A stretch of 64,000 bases of DNA from Streptomyces sp. DH5. Its GTDB lineage: Bacteria > Actinomycetota > Actinomycetes > Streptomycetales > Streptomycetaceae. The stretch spans positions 124,001-188,000 of the forward strand of contig NZ_JAHWGP010000006.1 in assembly GCF_020873915.1 (NCBI RefSeq), in the 5' to 3' direction. Every line of letters begins with the position of its first letter. Positions within the stretch are counted from its first letter, which is position 1. A program made the position numbers and the translations under genes. The notes beneath the pieces were generated by a model that ran no database searches, was not told the DNA's origin, and worked only from the letters and a program-made list of their open reading frames with translations. Shown here one piece after another: positions 1 to 8,200 of this stretch.

Positions 1-264
1 GGGTGGGTTGGTGGGCTGGGCCTCACGGTGCACCAGCCCGTCGCGCTCCAGCGCCTGCAACGTCTGGGACAGCATCTTCTCGCTCACCCCGTCGACCCGC
101 CGGCGCAGCTCGTTGAACCGCAGCGAGCCCTCGTACAGCGCGCCCAGCGTCAGCCCGCCCCACCGCCCGGTCACGTGCTCCAGCGTGCCGCGCGAAGGAC
201 ACGCCCTGGCGAACACGTCGAAAGCGAGCTCCTGCTCCTCCGCACGCGGCTCCGTGGTCGTCAT
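1..264 (-). CDS. HxlR-family winged-helix transcriptional regulator (C-terminus cut by window start)
   Basis: The first 88 codons are visible, from an ATG at 264-262 on the minus strand; the gene runs out of the window. The protein has the HxlR pattern: an early Cys (residue about 22) in 'ACPSRGTLEHVTGRWG', then 'LRFNELRRRVDGVSEKMLSQTLQALERDGLV', which is the recognition helix and wing. HxlR proteins are small dimeric DNA-binding regulators that often sense electrophiles or redox state through this Cys and control a divergent gene. No divergent partner is evident: the next gene to the right is on the same strand. Target unknown. Confidence 0.85.
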   Translation of the reverse strand, partial: MTTTEPRAEEQELAFDVFARACPSRGTLEHVTGRWGGLTLGALYEGSLRFNELRRRVDGVSEKMLSQTLQALERDGLVHREAQPTNPP

Positions 265-363
265 ACCCACCAGGCTACGTCACCACAGCGCCAGCCGAAA
301 GGATTGCGCTAACTGGTAGTTAGTGCTCTTGTCCCGTGCGACACGCGGCCGGCCGCCGCGTCG

Positions 364-1383
364 TCACGCCCGTGCGCCCTCGGTCGCCGTCGCCGTCGCC
401 GCCGACCCGAACCGGCGTCGGTACGCCGACGGCGTGATGCCCGTCTCGCGGCGCATCAGTGTGCGCAGACGGGCGGCGGTGCCGATCCCGCTGCGCCGTG
501 CGACCACCTCGAACCGGGATTCGCCTCCCTCGATCAACCGGCACGCCAGCGCGAGGCGTTCCCCCGTGAGCCACGCCAGCGGTGTCGTGCCCAGTTGGGC
601 CCGGAAGCGCCGATGCAGCGTGGCCTGACTGACCGCCGCTCGCGCCGCGAGGTCCGACACGGTGAGCGGTGAGTCCAGCCGTCCCTGCGCCCAGGCCAGG
701 ACGGGCGCCAGGGACTCGTCCGGCAGGTCGGGCATGGGGCGCTCCACGAACTGCCGCTGTCCACCGTCCCGGTGCGCCGCGAAGACCAGCCGCCGGCTCA
801 CGGAGTTGGCGACCTCCGCGCCGTGGTCGCGGCGGACCAGGTGCAGCCCGAGATCGAGAGCGGCCGCACTGCCTGCCGCGGTGAGGATGTCGCCGTCGTC
901 CACGAACAGCACGTCCGGTTCGAGGCGGACGGAAGGGAAACGGTCCCGGAAGGCGTCCGCCCACTGCCAGTGCGCGGTGGCCCGGCGCCCGTCGAGGACG
1001 CCCGCCTCGGCCAGGGTGAAGGCGCCGCTGCAGAAGCCGACCAGGCGCGCACCGCGGGAGTGTGCCCGGCGGACGGCGTCGAGCACGGCGGAACGGCGGG
1101 GTACGTCGACGTCCGGACGGTTCGGGACGATCAAGGTGTCCGCCGTGTCGGCCGCCTCCAGCCCGGCGACTCCCGTGAGCGTGAAGAAGCCGTCCCGCAT
1201 CAGGGTGCGGGGCTCCGGGGAACAGAGCCTGAAGTCGTAGAGATCGCGGCCGATCTCCGGTCGGCGCAGACCGAAGACCTCGGTCGCGCAGCCGAGCTCG
1301 AAGGGATTCGAGTTCTCGTCCACGATCACGACGACCCGGTGAGCGTCCGCAGCGCGAGCCGGGTGCGAGGATTCATTCGACAT
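364..1383 (-). CDS. GlxA-family transcriptional regulator (DJ-1/PfpI domain plus AraC HTH)
   Basis: The 339-residue protein has an N-terminal class I amidotransferase-like (DJ-1/PfpI) domain (about residues 15-190) with the nucleophile-elbow signature 'GFCSGAF', and a C-terminal AraC/XylS double helix-turn-helix (about residues 225-325, 'VSQATLHRRFRAQLGTTPLAWL' then 'RRETGITPSAYRRRF'). This is the usual GlxA architecture and length. Such proteins are cytoplasmic activators or repressors; the amidase-like domain probably binds a ligand rather than catalysing. It is divergent from the cupin gene at 1436 with only about 50 bp between starts, so the cupin is a natural candidate target. Confidence 0.9.
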   Translation of the reverse strand: MSNESSHPARAADAHRVVVIVDENSNPFELGCATEVFGLRRPEIGRDLYDFRLCSPEPRTLMRDGFFTLTGVAGLEAADTADTLIVPNRPDVDVPRRSAVLDAVRRAHSRGARLVGFCSGAFTLAEAGVLDGRRATAHWQWADAFRDRFPSVRLEPDVLFVDDGDILTAAGSAAALDLGLHLVRRDHGAEVANSVSRRLVFAAHRDGGQRQFVERPMPDLPDESLAPVLAWAQGRLDSPLTVSDLAARAAVSQATLHRRFRAQLGTTPLAWLTGERLALACRLIEGGESRFEVVARRSGIGTAARLRTLMRRETGITPSAYRRRFGSAATATATEGARA

Positions 1384-1435
1384 GTGCGATTCCTAGCACT
1401 CACGGCGGCCGTGCGGAACGCCTCAGGATGAGCCC

Positions 1436-1831
1436 ATGCGTAGTGAACCCGTATCCCTCCGTAAGGCCCTCGCCTCCTTCGACGCCCTGTGGAGCCCGCA
1501 CATCGTCACGCGCGTCAACGACTACGACGTCCGCATCGCCAAGGTCGAAGGCGAACACGTCTGGCACGTCCACGACGACACCGACGAGTTCTTCCTGGTG
1601 CTCGACGGCGAACTGCACATCTCCCTGCGCGAATCCGGTGGAGAGCGCACCGTGCTGCTGCCGCAGGGGGCGGTCTTCACCGTCCCCCGGGGCACGGAGC
1701 ACAAGCCGTACGCGCCGGCCGGCGCCGCGATCCTCCTGTTCGAGCCCACCGGGACACCGAGCGTGGGCGACCGCCACGACGAGCTCCCGGACCACGTGGA
1801 CTCGACGACCGGACACCCACTCGGCCCCTGA
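1436..1831 (+). CDS. Small cupin-domain protein
   Basis: A 131-residue single-domain cupin. Cupin motif 1 is visible as 'HVHDDTDEFFLVLDGEL' (about residues 45-61; metal ligands His, His, Glu) and motif 2 around 'VPRGTEHKPYAP' (about residues 83-94). The beta-barrel probably binds a divalent metal. The ATG at 1436 follows a purine-rich 'caggatgag'. It is divergently transcribed from the GlxA-type regulator. Substrate cannot be told from sequence; this short architecture is common in proteins of unknown function. Confidence 0.85.
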   Translation: MRSEPVSLRKALASFDALWSPHIVTRVNDYDVRIAKVEGEHVWHVHDDTDEFFLVLDGELHISLRESGGERTVLLPQGAVFTVPRGTEHKPYAPAGAAILLFEPTGTPSVGDRHDELPDHVDSTTGHPLGP

Positions 1832-1968
1832 CGCGGCCGCCGCCGGCCCGTCTCCTCCGGGCGGTGCGGCTGTCACCGCGGGGCTTACGCAAACGATGAC
1901 TCACCGCGGGACCAGGGACGCACACCACCCTCTGGCTCCACCGCCGTGTTCGCCTAGCCTCGGGTCCC

Positions 1969-2535
1969 ATGAACCTCGCCGTGCCGCCACCCCTGTCCGA
2001 GGCAGAGGTGGCCGAAGCCGAAGCCCAGCTCGGAGTGGCTTTCCCTCCCGAGTACCGCCGCCACTTGGTGCAGGTGAGCGCCGGCGGGGGCGTCTCCCAG
2101 CTCGAGAAGACGGAGAACGGCTGGTGGTGGGCGGGTAACGACCCGTTTCGGCGCGACCTGCTGCCCGTTCCCTTCCCGCACCCCGACTCCTACGCGGAAG
2201 CCGATCAAGAGCTCGGCCGGCGCGAGCCGCTCGCCGAGGACCACCCGGACGAAGAAGCGTTCGCCGAGGCCGTGTCTGCCTGGGACACCGAGTGCGAGAA
2301 GTTCGAGGACCGCAAGACAGCCGGGTCCGTGGTGGCGCAGGAGCACGGTTGTGGCTTCGCGACGCTGCTGGTGATCACAGGGCCTCTGGCAGGCACCCTG
2401 TGGTGGGACGGACGGGCCACCTGCGACCTGATCGTCCCGCTGTCCCTCGACCACACCGGTGACGCCCGCCCCGTGAGCTTCGGCGAGTGGCTGGAGCGCG
2501 GCTCCTGGAACCTGCTGCCGCCGGGCTGGGGATGA
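1969..2535 (+). CDS. SMI1/KNR4 (SUKH) family protein
   Basis: A 188-residue protein whose N-terminus has the SMI1/KNR4 opening pattern 'LSEAEVAEAEAQLGVAFPPEYRRHL' and whose centre carries the family's 'G.A.LLVITGPLAGTLWWDG' strand, ending with 'SFGEWLERGSW'. SUKH proteins include immunity proteins of polymorphic toxins as well as free-standing proteins of unknown role; no toxin gene is next to it here. A TAGCCT box at 1955-1960, 8 nt before the ATG, fits a leaderless transcript. Function unassigned. Confidence 0.85.
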   Translation: MNLAVPPPLSEAEVAEAEAQLGVAFPPEYRRHLVQVSAGGGVSQLEKTENGWWWAGNDPFRRDLLPVPFPHPDSYAEADQELGRREPLAEDHPDEEAFAEAVSAWDTECEKFEDRKTAGSVVAQEHGCGFATLLVITGPLAGTLWWDGRATCDLIVPLSLDHTGDARPVSFGEWLERGSWNLLPPGWG

Positions 2536-2650
2536 GGCCGGGCGTCACCGCCGGTGGGGGAGAGCAGCAAGCCTCTGGGCGAACACCTGGGCCACCATGA
2601 GCCGGGCCTCATCCCGCGGACGTACAGGCACCGGACGCCGTCGAGTGGGA

Positions 2651-2673
2651 CCCGGCCCGGGGACAGGGCCGGG
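2651..2673. terminator. Hairpin between convergent genes
   Basis: CCCGGCCC (2651-2658), a 7-nt loop and GGGCCGGG (2666-2673) form an 8-bp GC stem between the SMI1/KNR4 gene (+) and the CAP gene (-). There is no T tail, as is usual in Streptomyces. It could end transcription from both sides. Confidence 0.5.
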
Positions 2674-2692
2674 ACACCGGCCTGCGGCTGAC

Positions 2693-3979
2693 TCAGTAGC
2701 CGAAGTTCTGCGTCCACCACGGGCCGCCCGGGCCCAGGTGGACACCCACGCCCAGGGTCTTGAAGTCGCAGTTGAGTATGTTCGCCTTGTGGCCGGGGCT
2801 GTCCATCCACGCCTGCATCACGGCCTCCGCGTCGGCCTGGCCCCGGGCGATGTTCTCGCCGCCGAGGCCGCTGACGCCGGCGGCCTTGGCCCTGTCCCAC
2901 GGGGTGTCGCCGTCAGGGTCCGTGTGGTCGAAGAAGGCGCGCCGCGCCATGTCGTCGCTGAACGCCGTGGCCAGGTCGGTCAGCGCGCCGGAGGCGGTGA
3001 CGGGACTGCAGCCGACCTTGGCGCGCTCCACGTTGACCAGGCGGAGGACCTCGGCTCCCGCGGCGGTCTCCGCGGCGGAGGGGGCCCGGTTGTTCGTCTT
3101 CTTCTCCGGTTCCGGCGTGGCCTTGCGGGTCGGTTCCTTCTCCGCCGTCTTCTCCGGAGTGGCCGCGGGCTCCTGCTCCTCCTGCGGCTTCTCCTCCTCC
3201 TTCTCCTCCGGAGCACCCGTCGGTGCGGCAGGTGCGGAGGGCGTGGCGGACGGCTGGGGCGGGGTGGCGCGGTCGGCGTCACGGCCGGCGGGGGTGCCCG
3301 CGTCCCGGCCGGAGGACTCCACGCTGCCGGACGTGCCGCCCTGCTCGGTGGGCAGGCTGGTCGCCACGTCGCCGGCCTGCACTTCCTCGCCCGGGGAGGC
3401 GTCGCCGCCGAGCTTGTAGTTCTCCAGGCCGGGCACCGCGCCCGTGGCCACGGCGATCGTGCCGATGGCCATCGCGGCGGAAACGCCGAGCAGGCCGGTT
3501 CGGACCGGTGTGGTGGCCTTCTTCTTGCGGCGCCGGCTCCCGCTCGTCGGCCGGCCGGGCTCGTCGGCCATGACGCCGCGAGGGGAGGGGAAGGAGTCGC
3601 GGGGGGAGGGGAGGGAGCCGCGGTCGACGGGGGCGGCGTAGGTGTCGCCCGCGGTGAGGACCTCGTCCCGGAAGCCGTCACCGGCGACAGCGTGACCGGG
3701 CACGTCCTGGCCCGTGGAGAAACTGCTGTCCGGGAAGCCGCCGCGGGTGAAGTCGGCGGCGGTGGAGTACGCGCCGCCGTCGTCCGTCGCGTAGAGGTAC
3801 GCCTCGCTCCTCGCGTACGTCTCGGCGTAGGCCTCCGGGTTCAGGTACGGCGCCGTACCCATCGTGGGCGGGCCGCCGGCCCGGTCGGTCAGGGAGTCCG
3901 GGCCGGCGTCGTGGTGAGTGACCCCGGTGGCGCGGCCCGTGGCGGCGCGGCCGGCGGCGGAGCGTCGGTGGCGTCCCAT
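2693..3979 (-). CDS. Membrane-anchored CAP (SCP-like) domain protein
   Basis: A 428-residue protein with three parts. Residues 1-155 are a hydrophilic region rich in Tyr, Gly and Ser, ending in the basic run 'SRRRKKK'. Residues about 161-183 are a single membrane segment ('TGLLGVSAAMAIGTIAVATG'). Then comes a long Pro/Glu/Lys/Thr-rich linker (about 195-305) and a C-terminal CAP domain (about 309-428) with 'FFDHTDPDGDTPWDRAKAAG', 'GENIARG', 'MDSPGHKANIL' and 'WTQNFG'. The CAP domain is predicted outside the cell on a wall-spanning linker. Bacterial CAP proteins are of mostly unknown function. The long cytoplasmic-side N-terminus is unusual for the family. Confidence 0.9.
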   Translation of the reverse strand: MGRHRRSAAGRAATGRATGVTHHDAGPDSLTDRAGGPPTMGTAPYLNPEAYAETYARSEAYLYATDDGGAYSTAADFTRGGFPDSSFSTGQDVPGHAVAGDGFRDEVLTAGDTYAAPVDRGSLPSPRDSFPSPRGVMADEPGRPTSGSRRRKKKATTPVRTGLLGVSAAMAIGTIAVATGAVPGLENYKLGGDASPGEEVQAGDVATSLPTEQGGTSGSVESSGRDAGTPAGRDADRATPPQPSATPSAPAAPTGAPEEKEEEKPQEEQEPAATPEKTAEKEPTRKATPEPEKKTNNRAPSAAETAAGAEVLRLVNVERAKVGCSPVTASGALTDLATAFSDDMARRAFFDHTDPDGDTPWDRAKAAGVSGLGGENIARGQADAEAVMQAWMDSPGHKANILNCDFKTLGVGVHLGPGGPWWTQNFGY

Positions 3980-4044
3980 GTCCTGGCCCTCCTCGTCCTG
4001 CGGTCGACTCGTCTTCGCGACCAGCCCGAAACTCGATGATCACA

Positions 4045-4068
4045 AAACTCACACCAACGAGTGAGTTT
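4045..4068. promoter_or_regulatory. Inverted repeat AAACTCAC-N8-GTGAGTTT between divergent genes
   Basis: AAACTCAC at 4045-4052 and GTGAGTTT at 4061-4068 form a perfect 8-bp inverted repeat with an 8-nt spacer, AT-richer than its surroundings, in the divergent region between the CAP gene (start 3979) and acyP (start 4155). It could be an operator or a small hairpin near the start of the CAP transcript. No regulator is identified. Confidence 0.4.
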
Positions 4069-4154
4069 CATATGAGATTCATGGGTCGGGACGGTACCGC
4101 ATGGCGCCAGGGGGCGGAGTGCCCGGTGTGACTTTGTCCGGTTAGGTTGCAGCC

Positions 4155-4436
4155 ATGAGCGAGGATGTGCGACTGGTCGCCTGGGTGCGGGGACGTGTCC
4201 AGGGTGTGGGTTTCCGCTGGTTCACCCGGGCCAAGGCCCTGGAGATCGGCGGCTTGAGTGGTTTTGCTCTCAACCTGGGCGACGGCAGGGTCCAGGTCGT
4301 GGCCGAGGGCCCCCGTGAAGGCTGCGAAGGGCTGCTGGACTGGCTCCAGGCCGGCGACACGCCCGGACATGTGGACGGGGTCACCGAGATCTGGGACACA
4401 CCCCGCGGCGGCTACGACGGCTTCGCCATCCGCTGA
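4155..4436 (+). CDS. acyP: Acylphosphatase
   Basis: The 93-residue protein has the full acylphosphatase fold and active-site motif: '[19 protein letters not shown]' (phosphate-binding loop with the catalytic Arg in 'GVGFR') and '[17 protein letters not shown]', where an Asn follows the fold's usual GW-N pattern in a slightly altered form ('[10 protein letters not shown]'). It hydrolyses the carboxyl-phosphate bond of acylphosphates in the cytosol. Length is normal. A TAGGTT box at 4143-4148 lies 6 nt before the ATG, suggesting a leaderless message. Position upstream of smc is conserved in Streptomyces. Confidence 0.92.
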   Translation: MSEDVRLVAWVRGRVQGVGFRWFTRAKALEIGGLSGFALNLGDGRVQVVAEGPREGCEGLLDWLQAGDTPGHVDGVTEIWDTPRGGYDGFAIR

Positions 4437-4823
4437 TGCCACTCGCCGGAGCAGGGCCCGCGGGGCCCGGCCGGCCCTGGTGGCGGACGGTCGCCGAGGA
4501 AAACGTCCTGGTGATTGCGGAGAACGGCTTGTCAGGGCGAGCGCGGACCGCCAAGATGATCGCCACGTCCCGAGGACCCGTGAGAGTCGCGACGCCGCCG
4601 CATCCCGGCCGTACGCACCCGGTTGTCCGCCAATACGGGGCGTGATCGTGTTGACCCTCAAACTTTTTGGTGAGACGCTGAAAGCCCCGCGCACCTTAGC
4701 TGTTTGGCATGGCTGAACGGCAGCACGAAGAGCACAACTGAAGGCATGCCAGGCATCGCGGGTGCGAATCCCTCACGACCCACACCGCATCGGTCGGTCA
4801 CTCATTGTGGAGGACCATCCATC
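4437..4823. other. Gene-free stretch upstream of the small coiled-coil gene
   Basis: No convincing gene lies in these 387 bases. The stretch contains a TTGACC hexamer at 4651-4656 in an unusually AT-rich patch ('ctcaaactttttgg'), but no good -10 box at 16-18 bp. At about 4756-4786 there is a segment resembling a tRNA T-arm and 3' acceptor strand (GCGGG-TGCGAAT-CCCTC followed by ACGACCC-ACA), with no matching 5' half. A strong ribosome-binding site (GTGGAGGA) at 4807-4814 serves the next gene. Confidence 0.5.
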
Positions 4824-5027
4824 ATGGCAAAGGCGCTTCTCGGTTACGTCGGCGGCTCCGACCCGCGACTCCTCGCCGAGATGCGACGGCTCCAGCAGCG
4901 CGTTCAGGACCTGGAATCCGAGCTCGGACGGATCCAGGCGGAGAACGAGGCGCTGACGGCTGCCGCTTCTCACGACAGGATCATGGAGAGCGTTGACGCA
5001 CACCAGGCGGAGCCTGCGCTCACCTGA
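4824..5027 (+). CDS. Small conserved coiled-coil protein
   Basis: A 67-residue protein beginning 'MAKALLGYVGGSDPRLLAEM' and followed by a heptad-like helix (about residues 18-47, 'RRLQQRVQDLESELGRIQAE') and a short hydrophilic tail. The ATG at 4824 has a strong upstream GGAGGA-type site. I recognise it only as a small protein of unknown function that sits before smc in Streptomyces. A short coiled coil suggests dimerisation. A strong terminator follows at 5107-5131, so it forms its own transcription unit and is not co-transcribed with smc. Confidence 0.75.
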   Translation: MAKALLGYVGGSDPRLLAEMRRLQQRVQDLESELGRIQAENEALTAAASHDRIMESVDAHQAEPALT

Positions 5028-5106
5028 TCACTGCATCGCTCAACGAAAACACGGCACCAGCGGCGGTCGGGCCTGCCCGTGACGACCGCCAAGCAGTCAG
5101 AATGGC

Positions 5107-5135
5107 AAGGGACGCCTCGGCGTCCCTTCTTTCTT
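5107..5135 (+). terminator. Rho-independent terminator before smc
   Basis: AAGGGACGC (5107-5115), loop CTCG, GCGTCCCTT (5120-5128), followed by a pyrimidine- and T-rich tail (5129-5138). This is one of the few textbook terminators in the window. It separates the small coiled-coil gene from smc. Confidence 0.85.
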
Positions 5136-5278
5136 TCCCGTCCCCCGCTCTCCCGCGTCCGCACCCCCCGCGCGGCGCTCCTTGTCCCGCGCATCCTTTC
5201 ACCCTCTTCAACGTCTGGTCTGCCCTCCGCGTTCACCCGCGAAACCGCACGTTCATGGAGTGAGACCTGCCCGGCGGG

Positions 5279-5284
5279 TAGAGT
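5279..5284 (+). promoter_or_regulatory. TAGAGT -10-like box just before smc
   Basis: TAGAGT at 5279-5284 lies 8 nt before the chosen smc GTG start, and no ribosome-binding site is present. This fits a leaderless smc transcript. The -35 element is not clear, so the call rests on spacing and on the same arrangement at other genes in the window. Confidence 0.4.
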
Positions 5285-5292
5285 CCGGCGGC

Positions 5293-8200
5293 GTGCACCT
5301 GAAGGCTCTGACCCTCCGCGGCTTCAAGTCGTTCGCCTCCGCGACCACGCTCCGGTTCGAGCCGGGGATCACGTGCGTCGTCGGCCCGAACGGCTCGGGC
5401 AAGTCCAACGTCGTGGACGCGCTCAGCTGGGTCATGGGCGAACAGGGCGCCAAGTCGCTGCGCGGCGGCAAGATGGAGGACGTCATCTTCGCCGGCACCA
5501 CCGGCCGCCCGCCGTTGGGCCGTGCCGAGGTGTCACTGACCATCGACAACTCCGACGGCGCCCTCCCCATCGAGTACGCCGAGGTCACCATCACGCGGAT
5601 CATGTTCCGCAACGGCGGCAGCGAGTACCAGATCAACGGCGACACCTGCCGGCTCCTCGACATCCAGGAACTGCTCTCCGACTCCGGCATCGGCCGTGAG
5701 ATGCACGTCATCGTCGGCCAGGGCCGGCTCGACTCCGTCCTGCACGCCGACCCGATGGGCCGCCGCGCCTTCATCGAGGAGGCGGCCGGCGTCCTCAAGC
5801 ACCGCAAGCGCAAGGAGAAGGCGCTGCGGAAGCTGGACGCGATGCAGGCCAATCTCGCGCGCGTGCAGGACCTGACCGACGAGCTCCGCCGCCAGCTCAA
5901 ACCCCTGGGCCGTCAGGCCGCCGTCGCACGGCGGGCCGCCGTCATCCAGGCCGACCTGCGCGACGCGCGGCTGCGCCTGCTCGCCGACGACCTCGTGACG
6001 CTGCGCGAGGCGCTGCGCGCGGAGATCGCCGACGAGGCCGCCCTCAAGGAGCGCAAGGAGGCGGCCGAGACCGAGTTGCGCAAGGCCCTGCAGCGCGAGG
6101 CCGTCCTGGAGGACGAGGTGCGCCGGCTCAGCCCGCGCCTGCGGAACGCCCAGCAGACCTGGTACGAGCTCTCCCAGTTCGCCGAGCGGGTACGCGGCAC
6201 GATCTCGCTCGCCGACGCGCGTGTGAAGAGCGCGTCCTCCGCACCGGCCGAGGAGAGGCGTGGACGTGACCCCGAGGACATGGAGCGCGAGGCGGCCCGC
6301 ATCCGCGAGCAGGAGGCCGAACTGGAGGCCGCCCTGGAGGCGGCCGAACGCGCGCTCGAGGACACCGTCGCCCACCGCGCCGAACTCGAACGCGAACTCG
6401 CCCGGGAGGAGCGGCGCCTGAAGGACGCCGCGCGGGCCATCGCCGACCGTCGCGAAGGCCTTGCCCGGCTCAAGGGGCAGGTGGGCGCGGCCCGTTCGCG
6501 TGCCGGCGCGGCCCAGGCCGAGATCGAGCGGCTGGCCGCCGCGCGGGACGAGGCCCAGGAGCGGGCCGTCGCCGCGCAGGAGGAGTACGAGGCACTCCGG
6601 GCCGAGGTCGAGGGCCTCGACGCGGGCGACGCGGAACTCGCCGAACGGCACGAGGACGCCAGGCGCGGCCTCGTCGAGGCGGAGAGCGTCCTCACCGCCG
6701 CCCGCGAGGCCCTCACCGTGGCGGAACGCGAGCGCGCCGCGACCCAGGCCCGCCACGAGGCACTCGCCCTCGGCCTGCGCCGCAAGGACGGCACCGGCGC
6801 CCTGCTGGACGCCCGGGACCGCCTCACGGGTCTGCTGGGCCCCGCGGCGGAACGGCTCACGGTGGCACCCGGCTACGAGGTCCCCCTCGCGGCGGCCTTC
6901 GGCGCGGCGGCGGACGCCCTCGCGGTGACCTCCCCGTCCGCCGCGGCCGATGCCATCCGCCTCCTGCGCAAACAGGACGCCGGCCGGGCGGCCCTGCTCG
7001 TCTCGGCGACCGGCACCGACGAGCGGGCCGTGTCCCCACGCGACACGGAGAACCCCCCGCCCGGCCACGACGAACCCACCACCGCTCAACCGGCCGAGCG
7101 GCTCGTCGGCGGACCCGCCGACCTCATGCCGGCCGTACGGCGGCTCCTGAGGGGCGTCGTCGTCGTGGCGACCCTCGACGACGCCGAGGAACTCGTCCAC
7201 GCCCGCCCCGACCTCACCGCCGTCACCGCCGAGGGCGACCTCCTCGGCGCCCACTTCGCCCACGGCGGCTCCGCGGGCGCCCCCAGCCTGCTGGAGGTGC
7301 AGGCATCCGTGGACGAGGCCGCCGCCGAGCTGAAGGAGCTGGCCGTGCGGTGCGAGGAGCTGGCCGAGGCGCTGGAGGCGGCGGCCGGGCGGCGCCGGGA
7401 CCGTGCGGCCCTCGTCGAGGAGCTCGGCGAGCGGCGCCGGGCCGCCGACCGGGAGAAGTCCTCCGTCGCCCAGCAGCTCGGCCGGCTCGCCGGACAGGCG
7501 CGCGGCGCCGCCGGCGAGGCCGAACGGGCCGGTGCAGCCGCCGCCCGGGCCCAGGAGGCCCTCGACAAGGCCCTCGCCGATGTCGAGGAGCTCGCCGAAC
7601 GGCTCGAGGCCGCCGAGGAGCTGCCGTACGAGGAGGAACCCGACACCTCCGTACGCGACCGGCTCGCCGCCGACGGCGCCAACGCCCGCCAGACCGAGAT
7701 GGAGGCCCGCCTCCAGGCCCGTACGCACGAGGAGCGGGTCAAGGGGCTGGCCGGACGGGCCGACTCCCTGGACCGTGCCGCCCGCGCGGAGCGCGACGCA
7801 CGCGCGCGAGCCGAACAGCGCCGCGCCCGGCTGCGCCACGAGGCGGCCGTCGCCGGCGCCGTCGCCTCGGGCGCCCGCCAGCTCCTCGCCCACGTCGAGG
7901 TGTCCCTCGCCCGCGCCGACCGCGAGCGCACCGCCGCGGAGGCCGCGAAGGCCCGTCGCGAGGAGGAGCTGGCCCGCGCCCGCACCCAGGGGCGCGATCT
8001 CAAGGCGGAACTCGACAAGTTGACGGATTCAGTTCACCGCGGCGAGGTACTAGGAGCCGAGAAGCGGCTGCGCATGGAGCAGTTGGAGACCAAGGCGCTG
8101 GAGGAACTGGGTGTCGAGCCGGCTGGGCTGGTGTCGGAGTACGGCCCGGACCAGCTCGTGCCGCCCTCGCCCCCCGCCGAGGGCGAGCAGCTGCCGGAGG

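Noticed and set aside
4651-4680. Vegetative promoter at TTGACC for the small coiled-coil gene
   Set aside because: The -35 is good, but no TANNNT sits at 16-18 bp; only ACGCTG is found. Not listed as a promoter.
5533-7893. A 786-codon open frame antisense to smc
   Set aside because: High-GC codon bias opens antisense frames over real genes; the translation is Gly/Leu-rich without domains and it lies fully over smc.
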